NCBI GenBank assembly: GCA_016927175.1
Contig: JAFGNC010000254.1
Coordinates: 1 to 13,074 of the forward strand
Origin: Gammaproteobacteria bacterium
GTDB lineage: Bacteria; Pseudomonadota; Gammaproteobacteria; Steroidobacterales; Rariloculaceae
Reading direction: 5' to 3'
DNA length: 13,074 nucleotides
Shown piece after piece: positions 1 to 7,398 of this stretch. Position 1 is the stretch's first letter. Every line of letters begins with the position of its first letter. The notes beneath the pieces are model-generated. The model did no database searches and was not told the DNA's origin. It saw nothing but the letters and a program-made list of their open reading frames with translations. The position numbers and the translations under genes are program-made.

Positions 1-208
1 ACAGCGGCACCGCGAGCAGGGTCTCGTTGCCCATGATGCCGAAGATCCGGTTCGGCATCGTGCCGAGGAAGGCGGACTCGAAGCCCCCGGACGCGGTCCC
101 GATCAGCGCAAAGATCAGCGCGACGCCGCCGAGCGAGAAAGCGACGGGGTAGCCGGCCAGCAGCACGGCCACGGCCGCGAAGAACATGACGATCGCGACC
201 CATTCCAC
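1..208 (-). CDS. dctM: TRAP transporter large permease DctM, N-terminal part (cut by window edge)
   Basis: Only the first 69 residues are in the window; the gene continues past the left edge. The protein is the large, roughly 12-helix membrane subunit that carries substrate through a TRAP (tripartite ATP-independent periplasmic) transporter, driven by an ion gradient. The visible part starts MEWVAIVMFFAAVAVLLAG and has two hydrophobic stretches (about residues 3-19 and 22-38), then the segment PNRIFGIMGNETLLAVPL, typical of this family's N-terminus. The start is GTG at 208-206, one base after the dctQ stop, with an AGGTGA Shine-Dalgarno-like sequence inside the dctQ tail, so the two are almost certainly co-translated. 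A binding-protein gene (dctP) is not in the window and may lie further left. The substrate cannot be told from this fragment. The family is clear; the start is fairly sure. Confidence 0.9.
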   Translation of the reverse strand, partial: MEWVAIVMFFAAVAVLLAGYPVAFSLGGVALIFALIGTASGGFESAFLGTMPNRIFGIMGNETLLAVPL

Positions 209-209
209 G

Positions 210-773
210 CTAAATCACCTGATGCTCGGCCGGCGCTGCGCCGGACTCCCGGCCGAGCAGGACCAGCACGTTGTCGATCATGTCGGCCAGCGCCTGCAGC
301 ACCAGCAGCACCGCGGTGACCAGGATGACGCTCTTCAGCACCGGCACGAACGGGTAGGGCAGGCCGCCCGCTTCCCGGGAGCCTTCCCTGATCTGCCAGG
401 ACACGGCGACGTAGTCCCAGCTGACGACGGCGATGAAGATCGCGACCGGCAGCAGGAAGAGGCACACGCCGGCGATGTCGACGATCGCCCGCTTCCGGGG
501 CGACAGCCGCCGATAGAAGACGTCGACGCGAACGTGCTCGTCGCGGTTCAGCGTGTAGGCGGCGGCCAGCATGAACACCGCCGCATGGACCCACACGACG
601 CCTTCCTGCATCCAGATCCAGCCGACGTCGAACGCGTAGCGAAACAGGACGATCACGAACGTGCCGACGACCATCGGCAGCATCAGCCAGGCGATCAACT
701 GCCCCGTGGCCTCGCTGAACCGCTTCAGCGCGCCGCTCAGCGCGCGCAGGTTGTCGACGGTGTCTTTGTTCAA
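210..773 (-). CDS. dctQ: TRAP transporter small permease DctQ
   Basis: This 187-residue integral membrane protein is the small, four-helix subunit that pairs with DctM in a TRAP solute importer of the inner membrane. Hydrophobic segments lie at about residues 24-45, 62-75, 97-120 and 146-167. The stretch WMQEGVVWVHAAVFMLAAAYTL followed by HVRVDVFY is typical of the subgroup often labelled mannitol/chloroaromatic-type; that label says little about the real substrate. The reading frame opens with TTG at 773-771. No ATG or GTG lies in frame for at least 80 bases upstream and no convincing Shine-Dalgarno sequence precedes the TTG, so the start is the weakest part of the call. It follows the TPR gene after a 103-bp gap and ends one base before the dctM start, so dctQ and dctM form a pair. 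Confidence 0.9.
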   Translation of the reverse strand: MNKDTVDNLRALSGALKRFSEATGQLIAWLMLPMVVGTFVIVLFRYAFDVGWIWMQEGVVWVHAAVFMLAAAYTLNRDEHVRVDVFYRRLSPRKRAIVDIAGVCLFLLPVAIFIAVVSWDYVAVSWQIREGSREAGGLPYPFVPVLKSVILVTAVLLVLQALADMIDNVLVLLGRESGAAPAEHQVI

Positions 774-871
774 TGGCGGACCGGATCGCCGTTTGCGTTC
801 GTTGTTGTTCGACGGACGCCGAAATTCCTCCGCTCCCCGGCTCGGCGCCGCCGCGTAAGGCCCCTGCTCCG

Positions 872-885
872 CGCGATCAGTCGCG
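872..885 (-). other. Small stem-loop around the TPR gene stop codon
   Basis: A 5-bp perfect stem (CGCGA with TCGCG) encloses a four-base loop that contains the stop codon of the TPR gene. It is short and could be chance in GC-rich DNA. It is listed because similar structures sit at other gene ends in this window. No T-run follows, so it is not a standard intrinsic terminator. Confidence 0.3.
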
Positions 886-1209
886 ATCCGCGGGAGCGTC
901 GCGCTCCAGGCGCTTCAGGAACACCTTCATTTCCTTCGCCGCCTGCTGGTCGCCGCGCTTTTCCGCGACGAGGATTCCCTGCCGGTACGCGTCGATGGCC
1001 TGCTCGCGCTTCCCGGCTTCGCTTCTGAGCTTGCCGAGCAATTTCCACGCGGCAGAATAGTCGGCGTCGATGCGCACGGCAACCTCGGCATGCTCGAGAG
1101 CGCGCTCGATGTCGCCGGCGGCGGCGTAGCGCGACGCGAGCGCGAAGCGGATCGGTGCGCCGTCCGAGCCTTGGGCGATCAGCGCCTCGAGATTCTGGGT
1201 CATGTCCAT
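877..1209 (-). CDS. Small TPR-repeat protein
   Basis: This 110-residue protein has no signal peptide or membrane segment, so it is probably cytoplasmic. Its sequence is built of paired helices of the tetratricopeptide type: about residues 21-50 (IRFALASRYAAAGDIERALEHAEVAVRID) and 51-84 (YSAAWKLLGKLRSEAGKREQAIDAYRQGI), with a third helical segment to the charged C-terminus. The small-large-small residue spacing of TPR units is visible. TPR proteins act as protein-binding scaffolds; the partner here is unknown. The start ATG at 1209 has a strong GGAGG six bases upstream, which favours it over the ATG two codons later. The gene begins 33 bp after trkH, so it is likely on the trkH transcript. Whether it works with Trk or with the TRAP transporter downstream cannot be told. 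Confidence 0.85.
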   Translation of the reverse strand: MDMTQNLEALIAQGSDGAPIRFALASRYAAAGDIERALEHAEVAVRIDADYSAAWKLLGKLRSEAGKREQAIDAYRQGILVAEKRGDQQAAKEMKVFLKRLERDAPADRD

Positions 1210-1215
1210 GGCTCG

Positions 1216-1220
1216 CCTCC
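1216..1220 (-). promoter_or_regulatory. Ribosome binding site of the TPR gene
   Basis: GGAGG on the minus strand lies six bases before the ATG at 1209. It settles the start between two close in-frame ATGs (1209 and 1203). Confidence 0.75.
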
Positions 1221-1242
1221 CGGCCGCCGCCCTCCCAGCGGA

Positions 1243-2694
1243 TCAGCGCCGCCAGAAAGTCGGCGTGATCAACACGAGCAGCGTAAAAATTTCGAGCCGG
1301 CCGAGCAACATCGCGCAGACGGAGGCCCACTTCGCGACGATCGGCAGATCGACATAGTTCGCCGCAACGTCGCCGACCCCGGGGCCCAGATTGTTCAGCA
1401 TCGCCGCAACCGCCGAGAACGCCGAGACGGGATCGAGCTCCGTCGACAGGAAGATCAGCATCAGGGCCGCGAACACCACGATATAGATCGCGAAAAATCC
1501 CCACACCGAGTCGACGACGCGCGAACGGACCCCGCGGCCGCCGAGCTTGACCGGGATCTCGGCGCTCGGGTGCACGAGCCGCTGCACCTCTCTGACGCCC
1601 TGCTTGTACATCAGCAGCCAGCGGATCACTTTCATGCCGCCGGCCGTCGAGCCGGCGCAGCCGCCGACGAAGCTCGCGTAAACCAGCAGCATCGGCAGCG
1701 CGCCCGGCCACTCCGAGAAGGCGGCCGTCGTGTAGCCGGTCGTCGTCGCGATCGACACGACCTGGAATATGCCGCGGCGGAACGCGTCGGCCGTGGTCGC
1801 GTAGTACTGCGTGTAGATCAGATAGCCGACGACGAGCGCCGTCAGTGCGGCCAGGAAGCCGCAGTAGGCCCTGAACTCCGAATCGGCGAAATAGTTCCTC
1901 AGGCTCTTCTCGCGCCAGGCCAGGAAGTGCAGCGCGAAGTTCGCGCCGGCCACGACCATGAAAAAGATCGCGACGGCCTCGACGGCCGCGTCGTCGAAGT
2001 AGCCGATGCTCGCATCGTGCGTCGAGAAGCCGCCGATCGCGACCGTGCTGAAGCTGTGGCAGACGGCGTCGAACACGCTCATGCCGGCGAGCCAGTAGGC
2101 GGCTGCGCAGACGATCGTGATGCCGAGGTACACGTACCACAGCAGCTTCGCCGTCTGGGTGATCCTCGGCGTCAGCTTGTTGTCCTTGACCGGTCCCGGC
2201 ATCTCCGCCCGGTACAGCTGCATGCCGCCGACGCCGAGCATCGGGAGCACGGCGACGGCGAGCACGATCAGGCCGAGCCCGCCGAACCACTGCAGCTGGT
2301 GCCGGTAATACAGAACCGCGCGGGGCAGAGCGTCGAGCCCGACCAGCACGGTGCCGCCCGTCGTCGTGAGCCCGGCCATCGACTCGAACAGCGCGTCCGT
2401 CAAGGTCATGTCCGGGACCTCGACCAGCAGCAGCGGCAAGGCGCCGAAACAGCCCAGCACGATCCAGAACAGCGCGACGACGACGAAGCCGTCGCGCAGC
2501 CGCAGATCCCTGCGCTTGTGCCGGGCGGGCCACCACAGCAGCACGCCGAGGCCCGCGATCAGCACGAAGGATTCGGCGAAGGCGGCCCACGTGCCGTCGC
2601 CGTAGAGCAGAGACACCCCGATCGGCGGCAGCATCGTCAGGCTGAACATCGCGAGGAAGATGCCGATGACGCGCTGCACCGTGACGATCGTCAT
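1243..2694 (-). CDS. trkH: Trk potassium uptake channel subunit TrkH
   Basis: TrkH forms the K+-conducting path of the Trk uptake system in the inner membrane, gated by TrkA. The 483 residues match the usual family length. All four pore-loop repeats are visible, each with its filter glycine: TTTGGT (about 110-115), STVAIGGFST (216-225), IATTTGYTT (315-323) and NNLGPG (434-439). The conserved basic loop before the third repeat's last helix (GSTAGGMKVIRW, 348-359) and the C-terminal GRLEIFTLLVLITPTFWRR are also typical. The ATG at 2694 gives the full first helix; only a weak purine-rich stretch precedes it. trkA lies upstream on the same strand, 154 bp away, so gating and pore subunits are adjacent. 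No residue expected to be essential appears lost. Confidence 0.97.
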   Translation of the reverse strand: MTIVTVQRVIGIFLAMFSLTMLPPIGVSLLYGDGTWAAFAESFVLIAGLGVLLWWPARHKRRDLRLRDGFVVVALFWIVLGCFGALPLLLVEVPDMTLTDALFESMAGLTTTGGTVLVGLDALPRAVLYYRHQLQWFGGLGLIVLAVAVLPMLGVGGMQLYRAEMPGPVKDNKLTPRITQTAKLLWYVYLGITIVCAAAYWLAGMSVFDAVCHSFSTVAIGGFSTHDASIGYFDDAAVEAVAIFFMVVAGANFALHFLAWREKSLRNYFADSEFRAYCGFLAALTALVVGYLIYTQYYATTADAFRRGIFQVVSIATTTGYTTAAFSEWPGALPMLLVYASFVGGCAGSTAGGMKVIRWLLMYKQGVREVQRLVHPSAEIPVKLGGRGVRSRVVDSVWGFFAIYIVVFAALMLIFLSTELDPVSAFSAVAAMLNNLGPGVGDVAANYVDLPIVAKWASVCAMLLGRLEIFTLLVLITPTFWRR

Positions 2695-2760
2695 GGCTCT
2701 ACCGGGCGGGTACCGTAACCGGCCGCGCGGTTGTCGCGCTTTCCGACGCGGCGCGCGGTC

Positions 2761-2782
2761 CCGCGGGGCTTCCGCGGCCCCG
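2761..2782. other. Alternative GC hairpins in the trkA-trkH gap
   Basis: Two mutually exclusive stem-loops can form. In one, CCGCGG at 2761-2766 pairs with CCGCGG at 2772-2777 around a five-base loop. In the other, CGGGGC at 2764-2769 pairs with GCCCCG at 2777-2782 around a seven-base loop. They lie between the trkA stop and the trkH start. No T-run follows on the minus strand, so a simple intrinsic terminator is not supported; a processing or attenuation role is possible but unproven. GC-rich DNA makes such stems common by chance. Confidence 0.35.
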
Positions 2783-2807
2783 GCCGTCGCCTGCGGCGGC
2801 CCCGGCC
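2774..2807. repeat. 12-nt direct repeat, 22-bp period, in the trkA-trkH gap
   Basis: GCGGCCCCGGCC occurs at 2774-2785 and again at 2796-2807, exactly 22 bp apart. The copies lie in the 154-bp gap between trkA and trkH, the longest same-strand gap in the window. The spacing of about two helical turns would place both copies on one DNA face, but low sequence complexity makes chance a real alternative. Confidence 0.4.
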
Positions 2808-2848
2808 CGGGAGGGATAGTGCGAAGAGCGCAAGTCCGGCACCTGTCG

Positions 2849-4225
2849 TCAGACGAACGTGACGCCGACCTCGAACAGCCGCTCGACCTCGTCGATCTGG
2901 CGGCGGTCGGCCATGAACAGAATCACGTGGTCGTCGGCTTCGATGACGGTGTCGTGGTGCGCGATCACCAGCCGGTCACCGCGCACGATCGCGCTGATCA
3001 CGGCGCCGCGCGGCAGGCGGATGTCCGCAATGGCACGGCCGACGACCTTCGACTCGCGCGAGTCGCCATGGGCGACCGCCTCGATGGCTTCGGCCGCGCC
3101 GCGGCGCAGCGAGTGCACCTTGACGACGTCGCCGCGGCGCACGTGCGCGAGCAGCGTGCCGAGCGTGATCTGCTGCGGCGAGATCGCGATGTCGATCGTC
3201 CCGGCCTCGACGAGCTCCGCGTAAGCGGGCTTGTTGATCAGCGCCATGACCTTGTGCGCGCCGAGTCGCTTCGCGAGCATCGCGGACAGAATATTGGCTT
3301 CCTCGGCATTGGTCACGGCGACGAACACGTCGGCGCTGTCGATGTTCTCCTCGAGCAGCAGCTCCTCATCGGCCGCATCGCCGTGCAGCACGATCGCCTT
3401 GTTGAGCTGCTCCGAGATCTCTCGGGCGCGCTCGAAGCCGCGCTCGATGACCTTGACGTTGTTCGTCGCCTCGAGCGCCTGGGCCAGACGAAAGCCGATG
3501 TTGCCGCCGCCCGCTATCACGACGCGGCGGACCGGCTCATCGAGCCGGCGCATCTCGCTGAGCACGGTGCGGATGTCCTTGCGCGCTGCGATGAAGAAAA
3601 CCTCGTCGCCTTCCTCGACGACCGTGTCCCCGTCCGGAATGATGCCGCGGCCGCCCCGGTAGATCGCGACGACGCGGCTCTCGACGTTCGGCACGTGCTT
3701 CGGCAGCTCGCGCAGCGCGCGGCCGACCAGCGCGCCGCCCTCGTGCGCCCGGGCGGCGACGAGGCGCACGCGCCCGTCCGCGAACTCGAGCACCTGCAGC
3801 GCACCCGGGAAATGGATCAGCTGCTCGATGTATTCGGTGACGAGCGATTCCGGGCTGACGGTCACGTCGACCGGTATGCAGTCCGCGCCGAACAGCTCCG
3901 CGTGCCGCATGTATTCGCCGGCCCGGATCCGGGCAATTTTCGTCGGCGTGCGGAACAGCGTGTAGACGATCTGGCACGCGATCATGTTGATCTCGTCGCT
4001 GTCCGTCAGCGCAATCATCATGTCCGCGTCGCGGGCGCCGGCGCGCTCGAGCACGTCCGGATAGGCGGCGTTGCCGACGACGGTACGCACGTCCAGCCGG
4101 TCCTGCAGCTCGCGCAGCACTTCCGGGTTACGGTCGACGATCGTGACCTCGTTGGCCTCCTCGCGTGCGAGGCTGTACGCGACCGTCGTGCCGACCTGGC
4201 CGGCGCCCAAGATCAGGATTCTCAT
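2849..4225 (-). CDS. trkA: Trk system regulatory NAD-binding subunit TrkA
   Basis: TrkA is the cytoplasmic ring-forming subunit that binds NAD(H) and nucleotides and controls K+ flow through TrkH. The 458 residues contain two full RCK units, as in the classical proteobacterial protein. The first Rossmann motif is GAGQVG at residues 7-12, with the ribose-contacting acidic residue D31 after VTIV; the second is GGGNIG at 239-244, followed by VKVIERG (257-263). Each unit is followed by a C-terminal RCK_C lobe (about 145-215 and 370-445). The ATG at 4225 places the first glycine motif right at the N-terminus, as expected. The preceding gene uvrD ends 62 bp upstream and trkH follows 154 bp downstream. 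The Shine-Dalgarno-like GGAAG before the start falls within a small stem-loop. Confidence 0.97.
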   Translation of the reverse strand: MRILILGAGQVGTTVAYSLAREEANEVTIVDRNPEVLRELQDRLDVRTVVGNAAYPDVLERAGARDADMMIALTDSDEINMIACQIVYTLFRTPTKIARIRAGEYMRHAELFGADCIPVDVTVSPESLVTEYIEQLIHFPGALQVLEFADGRVRLVAARAHEGGALVGRALRELPKHVPNVESRVVAIYRGGRGIIPDGDTVVEEGDEVFFIAARKDIRTVLSEMRRLDEPVRRVVIAGGGNIGFRLAQALEATNNVKVIERGFERAREISEQLNKAIVLHGDAADEELLLEENIDSADVFVAVTNAEEANILSAMLAKRLGAHKVMALINKPAYAELVEAGTIDIAISPQQITLGTLLAHVRRGDVVKVHSLRRGAAEAIEAVAHGDSRESKVVGRAIADIRLPRGAVISAIVRGDRLVIAHHDTVIEADDHVILFMADRRQIDEVERLFEVGVTFV

Positions 4226-4232
4226 CGTTGAC

Positions 4233-4245
4233 GGCTTCCGAAGCC
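4233..4245 (-). promoter_or_regulatory. Small hairpin covering the trkA Shine-Dalgarno sequence
   Basis: On the minus strand GGCTT pairs with AAGCC around a three-base loop. The only Shine-Dalgarno-like run before trkA (GGAAG, about ten bases from the ATG) lies in the loop and descending arm. If formed in the mRNA it could dampen trkA translation. The stem is only five base pairs, so this is a weak suggestion. Confidence 0.3.
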
Positions 4246-4287
4246 TGGCGCGGCGCGTAGTCTACACGAGGTTTCCGGCGGCACCTG

Positions 4288-6444
4288 CTACACCAGTTCC
4301 AGATTTGCGTAGGCCACGACCAGCCATTTGGTGCCGGTCCGCTCGAAGTTCACCTGGACCCGGGCGTGGGCGCCGTTGCCTTCGGAGTTCAGCACGACGC
4401 CTTCGCCGAACTTGCCGTGGCGCACGCGCTGGCCGAGCCGTATGCCGACGTCGGAGCCGTCGAAGCCGCCGCGCCGCTGATAGACGGGGCGCGACACGGC
4501 CATCGTCGGCCGCACCTCTTCGAGCAGCTCGGGCGGGATCTCCCTCAGAAAGCGGGACGGTGTCGAGTAGCTTTCCATGCCGTGCAGCCGCCGCTGCTCG
4601 GCGTAGGTCAGGTACAGCTGGCGCTTGGCGCGCGTCAGGCCGACATAGCAGAGCCTGCGCTCCTCTTCGAGTCCGTCGGGGTCGTTCAGCGACCGCTGGT
4701 GGGGAAACAGCCCGTCCTCGAGCCCGCACATGAAAAGCAGGTCGAACTCGAGGCCCTTGGCCGAATGCAGCGTCATCAGCTGCACGCTGTCCTCGAAGGG
4801 GCCGGCCTGCACGTCGCCCGACTCGAGCACCGCATAGGACAGGAATTCCACGAGCGGCGGATAGTCCTCGTCCGTCTGGCCCACGAGCGCGTCGCGCGCG
4901 GCGTTGACGAGCTCCTCCAGGTTCTCGACCCGCGCCTCACCGCCGGTGTGCGCATCCTTGGCGTGATGGGCGATCAGGCCGCTGGCCTCGACGACGCGGG
5001 CGACCTGCTCGTGCAGCTCGCGGCCGTGCATCTCGCGCTCCAGCCGGTCGATCAGCCGCAGGAACTCCCACAGCGCCTTGCTCGAGCGCTTCGGCAGAAC
5101 CTCCTCGGCGATGACCGACGCGGCCGCGCGCCACAGGCTCGTGCCGGCATTCCTGGCCTCCGTCCGGACGACGTCCATGGTCCGCGCGCCGATGCCGCGG
5201 GCAGGCGTGTTGACGACGCGCTCGAAGGACGCATCGTCGTCGCGGTTCACGGTCAGCCGCAGATACGCGAGCGCGTCCTTGATTTCGGCGCGCTCGAAGA
5301 AGCGCATGCCGCCGTAGACGCGGTAGGCAATGCCGGCGGCGAGCAGCGCCTCCTCGAACACGCGCGACTGCGCGTTCGACCGGTACAGCACCGCGATGTC
5401 GCTGCGGCGCGAGCCGTGCGCGATCGCGTCGCGAATCCGGTTCACGACGAACTCCGCTTCGTCACGCTCGTTGAACGCCGCGTAGAGCCGTATCGCCTCG
5501 CCCCTGCCGCCGTCCGTCCACAGGTTCTTGCCGAGGCGGCCGCTGTTGTGCGCGATCACCGCGTTGGCGGCGTTCAGTATCGTTTCCGTCGAACGGTAGT
5601 TCTGCTCGAGGCGCACGATCGTCGTGCCGGGCCAGTCGCGCTGAAAGCGGAACAGATTCTCCACCCGCGCGCCGCGCCAGCGGTAGATCGACTGATCGTC
5701 GTCGCCGACGACGAAGGGTATGCCGCTGTCGCCCGCCAGCAGTTTCAGCCACTGGTACTGGATTGCGTTCGTGTCCTGGAATTCGTCTACGAGCAGATGC
5801 CTGAAGCGGTCGCGGTACTGGCGCAGCAGATCCGGCCCGTCCCGCAGCAGCTCCAGCGTGCGCAGCAGCAGCTCGCCGAAGTCGACGACCGAGTTGTCGT
5901 TGCACAGCTGCTCGTAACGCGAGTAGATCTCGATCATTCGGCGCCGCCCGGCGTTGCCCTCGTCGGACAGCGCGGCGGCACGGACGCCTTCGTCCTTGCT
6001 CGCGTTGATGAACCACTGAACCTCGCGCGGCACCCATTCGTTCTCGTCGAGGTTCATGGACCTGATCAGGCGCCGGATCAGCCGCAGCTGATCGTCCGAG
6101 TCCATGATCTGGAACGCGTCGGCGAGGCCGGCGTCGCGGCTGTGGATGCGCAGCAGCCGGTGCGCCAACCCGTGGAACGTGCCGATCCACAGGTGCCGGG
6201 TCGGGTGGCCGAGCAGCGCCTCGATGCGCTGGCGCATCTCTGCCGCCGCTTTGTTCGTGAAGGTGACGGCCAGGATGTGCTGCGGCGCGCAGCCCTCGAC
6301 GCGGACGAGCCAGGCGACGCGATGCACGAGCACGCGCGTCTTGCCGCTGCCGGCGCCGGCCAGCACCAGCGTCGGCGAATCGCCGGCGGTGACGGCCTCG
6401 CGCTGGGCGTCGTTCAACGGATCGAGGATGTCGGTGATGTCCAT
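4288..6444 (-). CDS. uvrD: DNA helicase II UvrD (SF1A 3'-5' helicase)
   Basis: UvrD is an ATP-driven 3'-5' helicase that removes the excised oligonucleotide and UvrC in nucleotide excision repair and unwinds the nicked strand in mismatch repair. At 718 residues it matches the E. coli enzyme in length. Visible motifs in order: Q motif LNDAQREAV (10-18), Walker A GAGSGKT (30-36, K35), TFTNKAA (61-67), GTFHGLAHRLLR (88-99), Walker B DEFQD (220-224), GDDDQSIYRWRG (247-258), QNYRS (281-285), NTPARGIG (412-419), TLHSAKGLEF (558-567) and VGLTRAK (601-607). The C-terminal domain (about 664-718, IRLGQRVRHGKFGEGVVLN...GTKWLVVAYANLELV) corresponds to the part of UvrD that contacts RNA polymerase. The IYRWRG form rather than E. 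coli IYGWRG is a common variant. The gene begins 39 bp after ctaB and is probably on the same transcript unless a hidden promoter exists; no SOS (LexA) box was recognised just upstream. Confidence 0.97.
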   Translation of the reverse strand: MDITDILDPLNDAQREAVTAGDSPTLVLAGAGSGKTRVLVHRVAWLVRVEGCAPQHILAVTFTNKAAAEMRQRIEALLGHPTRHLWIGTFHGLAHRLLRIHSRDAGLADAFQIMDSDDQLRLIRRLIRSMNLDENEWVPREVQWFINASKDEGVRAAALSDEGNAGRRRMIEIYSRYEQLCNDNSVVDFGELLLRTLELLRDGPDLLRQYRDRFRHLLVDEFQDTNAIQYQWLKLLAGDSGIPFVVGDDDQSIYRWRGARVENLFRFQRDWPGTTIVRLEQNYRSTETILNAANAVIAHNSGRLGKNLWTDGGRGEAIRLYAAFNERDEAEFVVNRIRDAIAHGSRRSDIAVLYRSNAQSRVFEEALLAAGIAYRVYGGMRFFERAEIKDALAYLRLTVNRDDDASFERVVNTPARGIGARTMDVVRTEARNAGTSLWRAAASVIAEEVLPKRSSKALWEFLRLIDRLEREMHGRELHEQVARVVEASGLIAHHAKDAHTGGEARVENLEELVNAARDALVGQTDEDYPPLVEFLSYAVLESGDVQAGPFEDSVQLMTLHSAKGLEFDLLFMCGLEDGLFPHQRSLNDPDGLEEERRLCYVGLTRAKRQLYLTYAEQRRLHGMESYSTPSRFLREIPPELLEEVRPTMAVSRPVYQRRGGFDGSDVGIRLGQRVRHGKFGEGVVLNSEGNGAHARVQVNFERTGTKWLVVAYANLELV

Positions 6445-6467
6445 GACCGGAGCGAGCGGCGGCGGGT

Positions 6468-6482
6468 CACCGCCTGGCGGTG
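6468..6482 (-). other. Stem-loop just after the ctaB stop codon
   Basis: CACCGC pairs with GCGGTG (6 bp) around a three-base loop, beginning one base after the ctaB stop and ending about 24 bases before uvrD. No T-run follows. It may be an mRNA 3' structure separating ctaB from uvrD, or a weak terminator. Confidence 0.4.
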
Positions 6483-6483
6483 T

Positions 6484-7398
6484 TCATTCCGGCCACAGCG
6501 CCGGGATGTAGTGATCGACGAGCAGAAAGCTGAACAGCGCCATCAGATAGCTGATCGAGTAGGCGAACGTTTTGATCGCGGTATCCGGGCGCGGCGCGAA
6601 TTTCAGCCGAATGGCGTAGGCCAGAAAACCGCCGCCGAGCAGCACGGCGCCGAACAGATACAGGCCGCCGCTCATGCCCGTCAGGTAGGGCAGCAACGTC
6701 ACGATGATCAGCAGGATCGTGTAGTACAGCACGAATGATTTCGTCAGCTCCTCGCCGTACGTGACCGGGAACATCGGAATGTCGGCCTTCTCGTAGTCGG
6801 CCCGGCGCGCGATCGCGAGCGCCCAGAAGTGCGGCGGCGTCCACGTGAAAATGATCAGGAACAGCAGCAGCGCATGGCCGCTGACGTCGTTGGTGACCGC
6901 GGCCCATCCGAGCACGGGCGGCGCTGCGCCCGCGGCGCCCCCGATCACGATGTTCTGCGGCGTCGCTCGCTTCAGATAAGCCGTGTAGATGACGGCATAG
7001 CCGATCAGCGAAGCGAAGGTCAGCGCCGCCGTCAGCGCGTTCACCAGCAGCGCGAGCAGCCCGATGCCGGCGAGACCGAGCCCGAGCGCGAAACCGAGCG
7101 CGTCGCGCTCGTTGACGCGGCCGGACGGCAGCGGCCGGAAACGCGTCCGGGCCATCTCCGCGTCGATGCGCTGGTCGAGGACGTGGTTGATGGCGGCCGC
7201 CGACGCCGCCGCCAGGGCGATCCCCACGCTGCCGAATACGAGCGCGTCCCACGGCACCATGCCCGGTGTCGCGAGAAACATGCCGACGATCGCCGTGAAC
7301 ACGAGCAGCTGGACCACTCCCGGCTTCGTCAGGACGTAGTAGTCTCGCCAGGTTGCCGCAGCAGTCACGTCAGTGTTGGCGTATTCTCTTGTGAGCAT
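6484..7398 (-). CDS. ctaB: Protoheme IX farnesyltransferase (heme O synthase)
   Basis: This inner-membrane enzyme (also called CyoE) attaches the farnesyl group of farnesyl diphosphate to heme B, giving heme O, the substrate of CtaA. The 304 residues form about eight to nine hydrophobic helices. The first prenyl-diphosphate site NHVLDQRIDAEMARTRFRPL (71-90, aspartates at 75 and 79) and the second conserved block YLKRATPQNIVIGGAAGAAPP (141-161), with DYEKADIPMFPVTYGEE further on (201-217), are intact. The ATG at 7398 overlaps the end of ctaA by 29 bases. An alternative GTG at 7368-7366, one base after the ctaA stop, would give a protein ten residues shorter, still starting before the family's conserved WRDYYVLTKP. 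Neither has a strong Shine-Dalgarno sequence. Either way translation is likely coupled to ctaA. Confidence 0.96.
   Translation of the reverse strand: MLTREYANTDVTAAATWRDYYVLTKPGVVQLLVFTAIVGMFLATPGMVPWDALVFGSVGIALAAASAAAINHVLDQRIDAEMARTRFRPLPSGRVNERDALGFALGLGLAGIGLLALLVNALTAALTFASLIGYAVIYTAYLKRATPQNIVIGGAAGAAPPVLGWAAVTNDVSGHALLLFLIIFTWTPPHFWALAIARRADYEKADIPMFPVTYGEELTKSFVLYYTILLIIVTLLPYLTGMSGGLYLFGAVLLGGGFLAYAIRLKFAPRPDTAIKTFAYSISYLMALFSFLLVDHYIPALWPE

Noticed and set aside
770..2590. 606-codon minus-strand frame overlapping trkH and the TPR gene
   Set aside because: It is an out-of-frame, arginine-rich product; the trkH and TPR frames on the same strand have clear families and a ribosome binding site.
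1090..2718. 542-codon plus-strand frame opposite trkH
   Set aside because: The opposite strand encodes a textbook TrkH with all four pore loops; this frame gives a low-complexity charged product with no family features.
2660..4231. 523-codon plus-strand frame opposite trkA
   Set aside because: It is the shadow of trkA: low-complexity DV/HR-rich product with no domains.
4366..6738. 790-codon open frame on the plus strand opposite uvrD
   Set aside because: It mirrors uvrD. The product is rich in R, V, A, H, Q and D with no recognisable domain, as expected from the complement of GC-rich codons with biased third bases.
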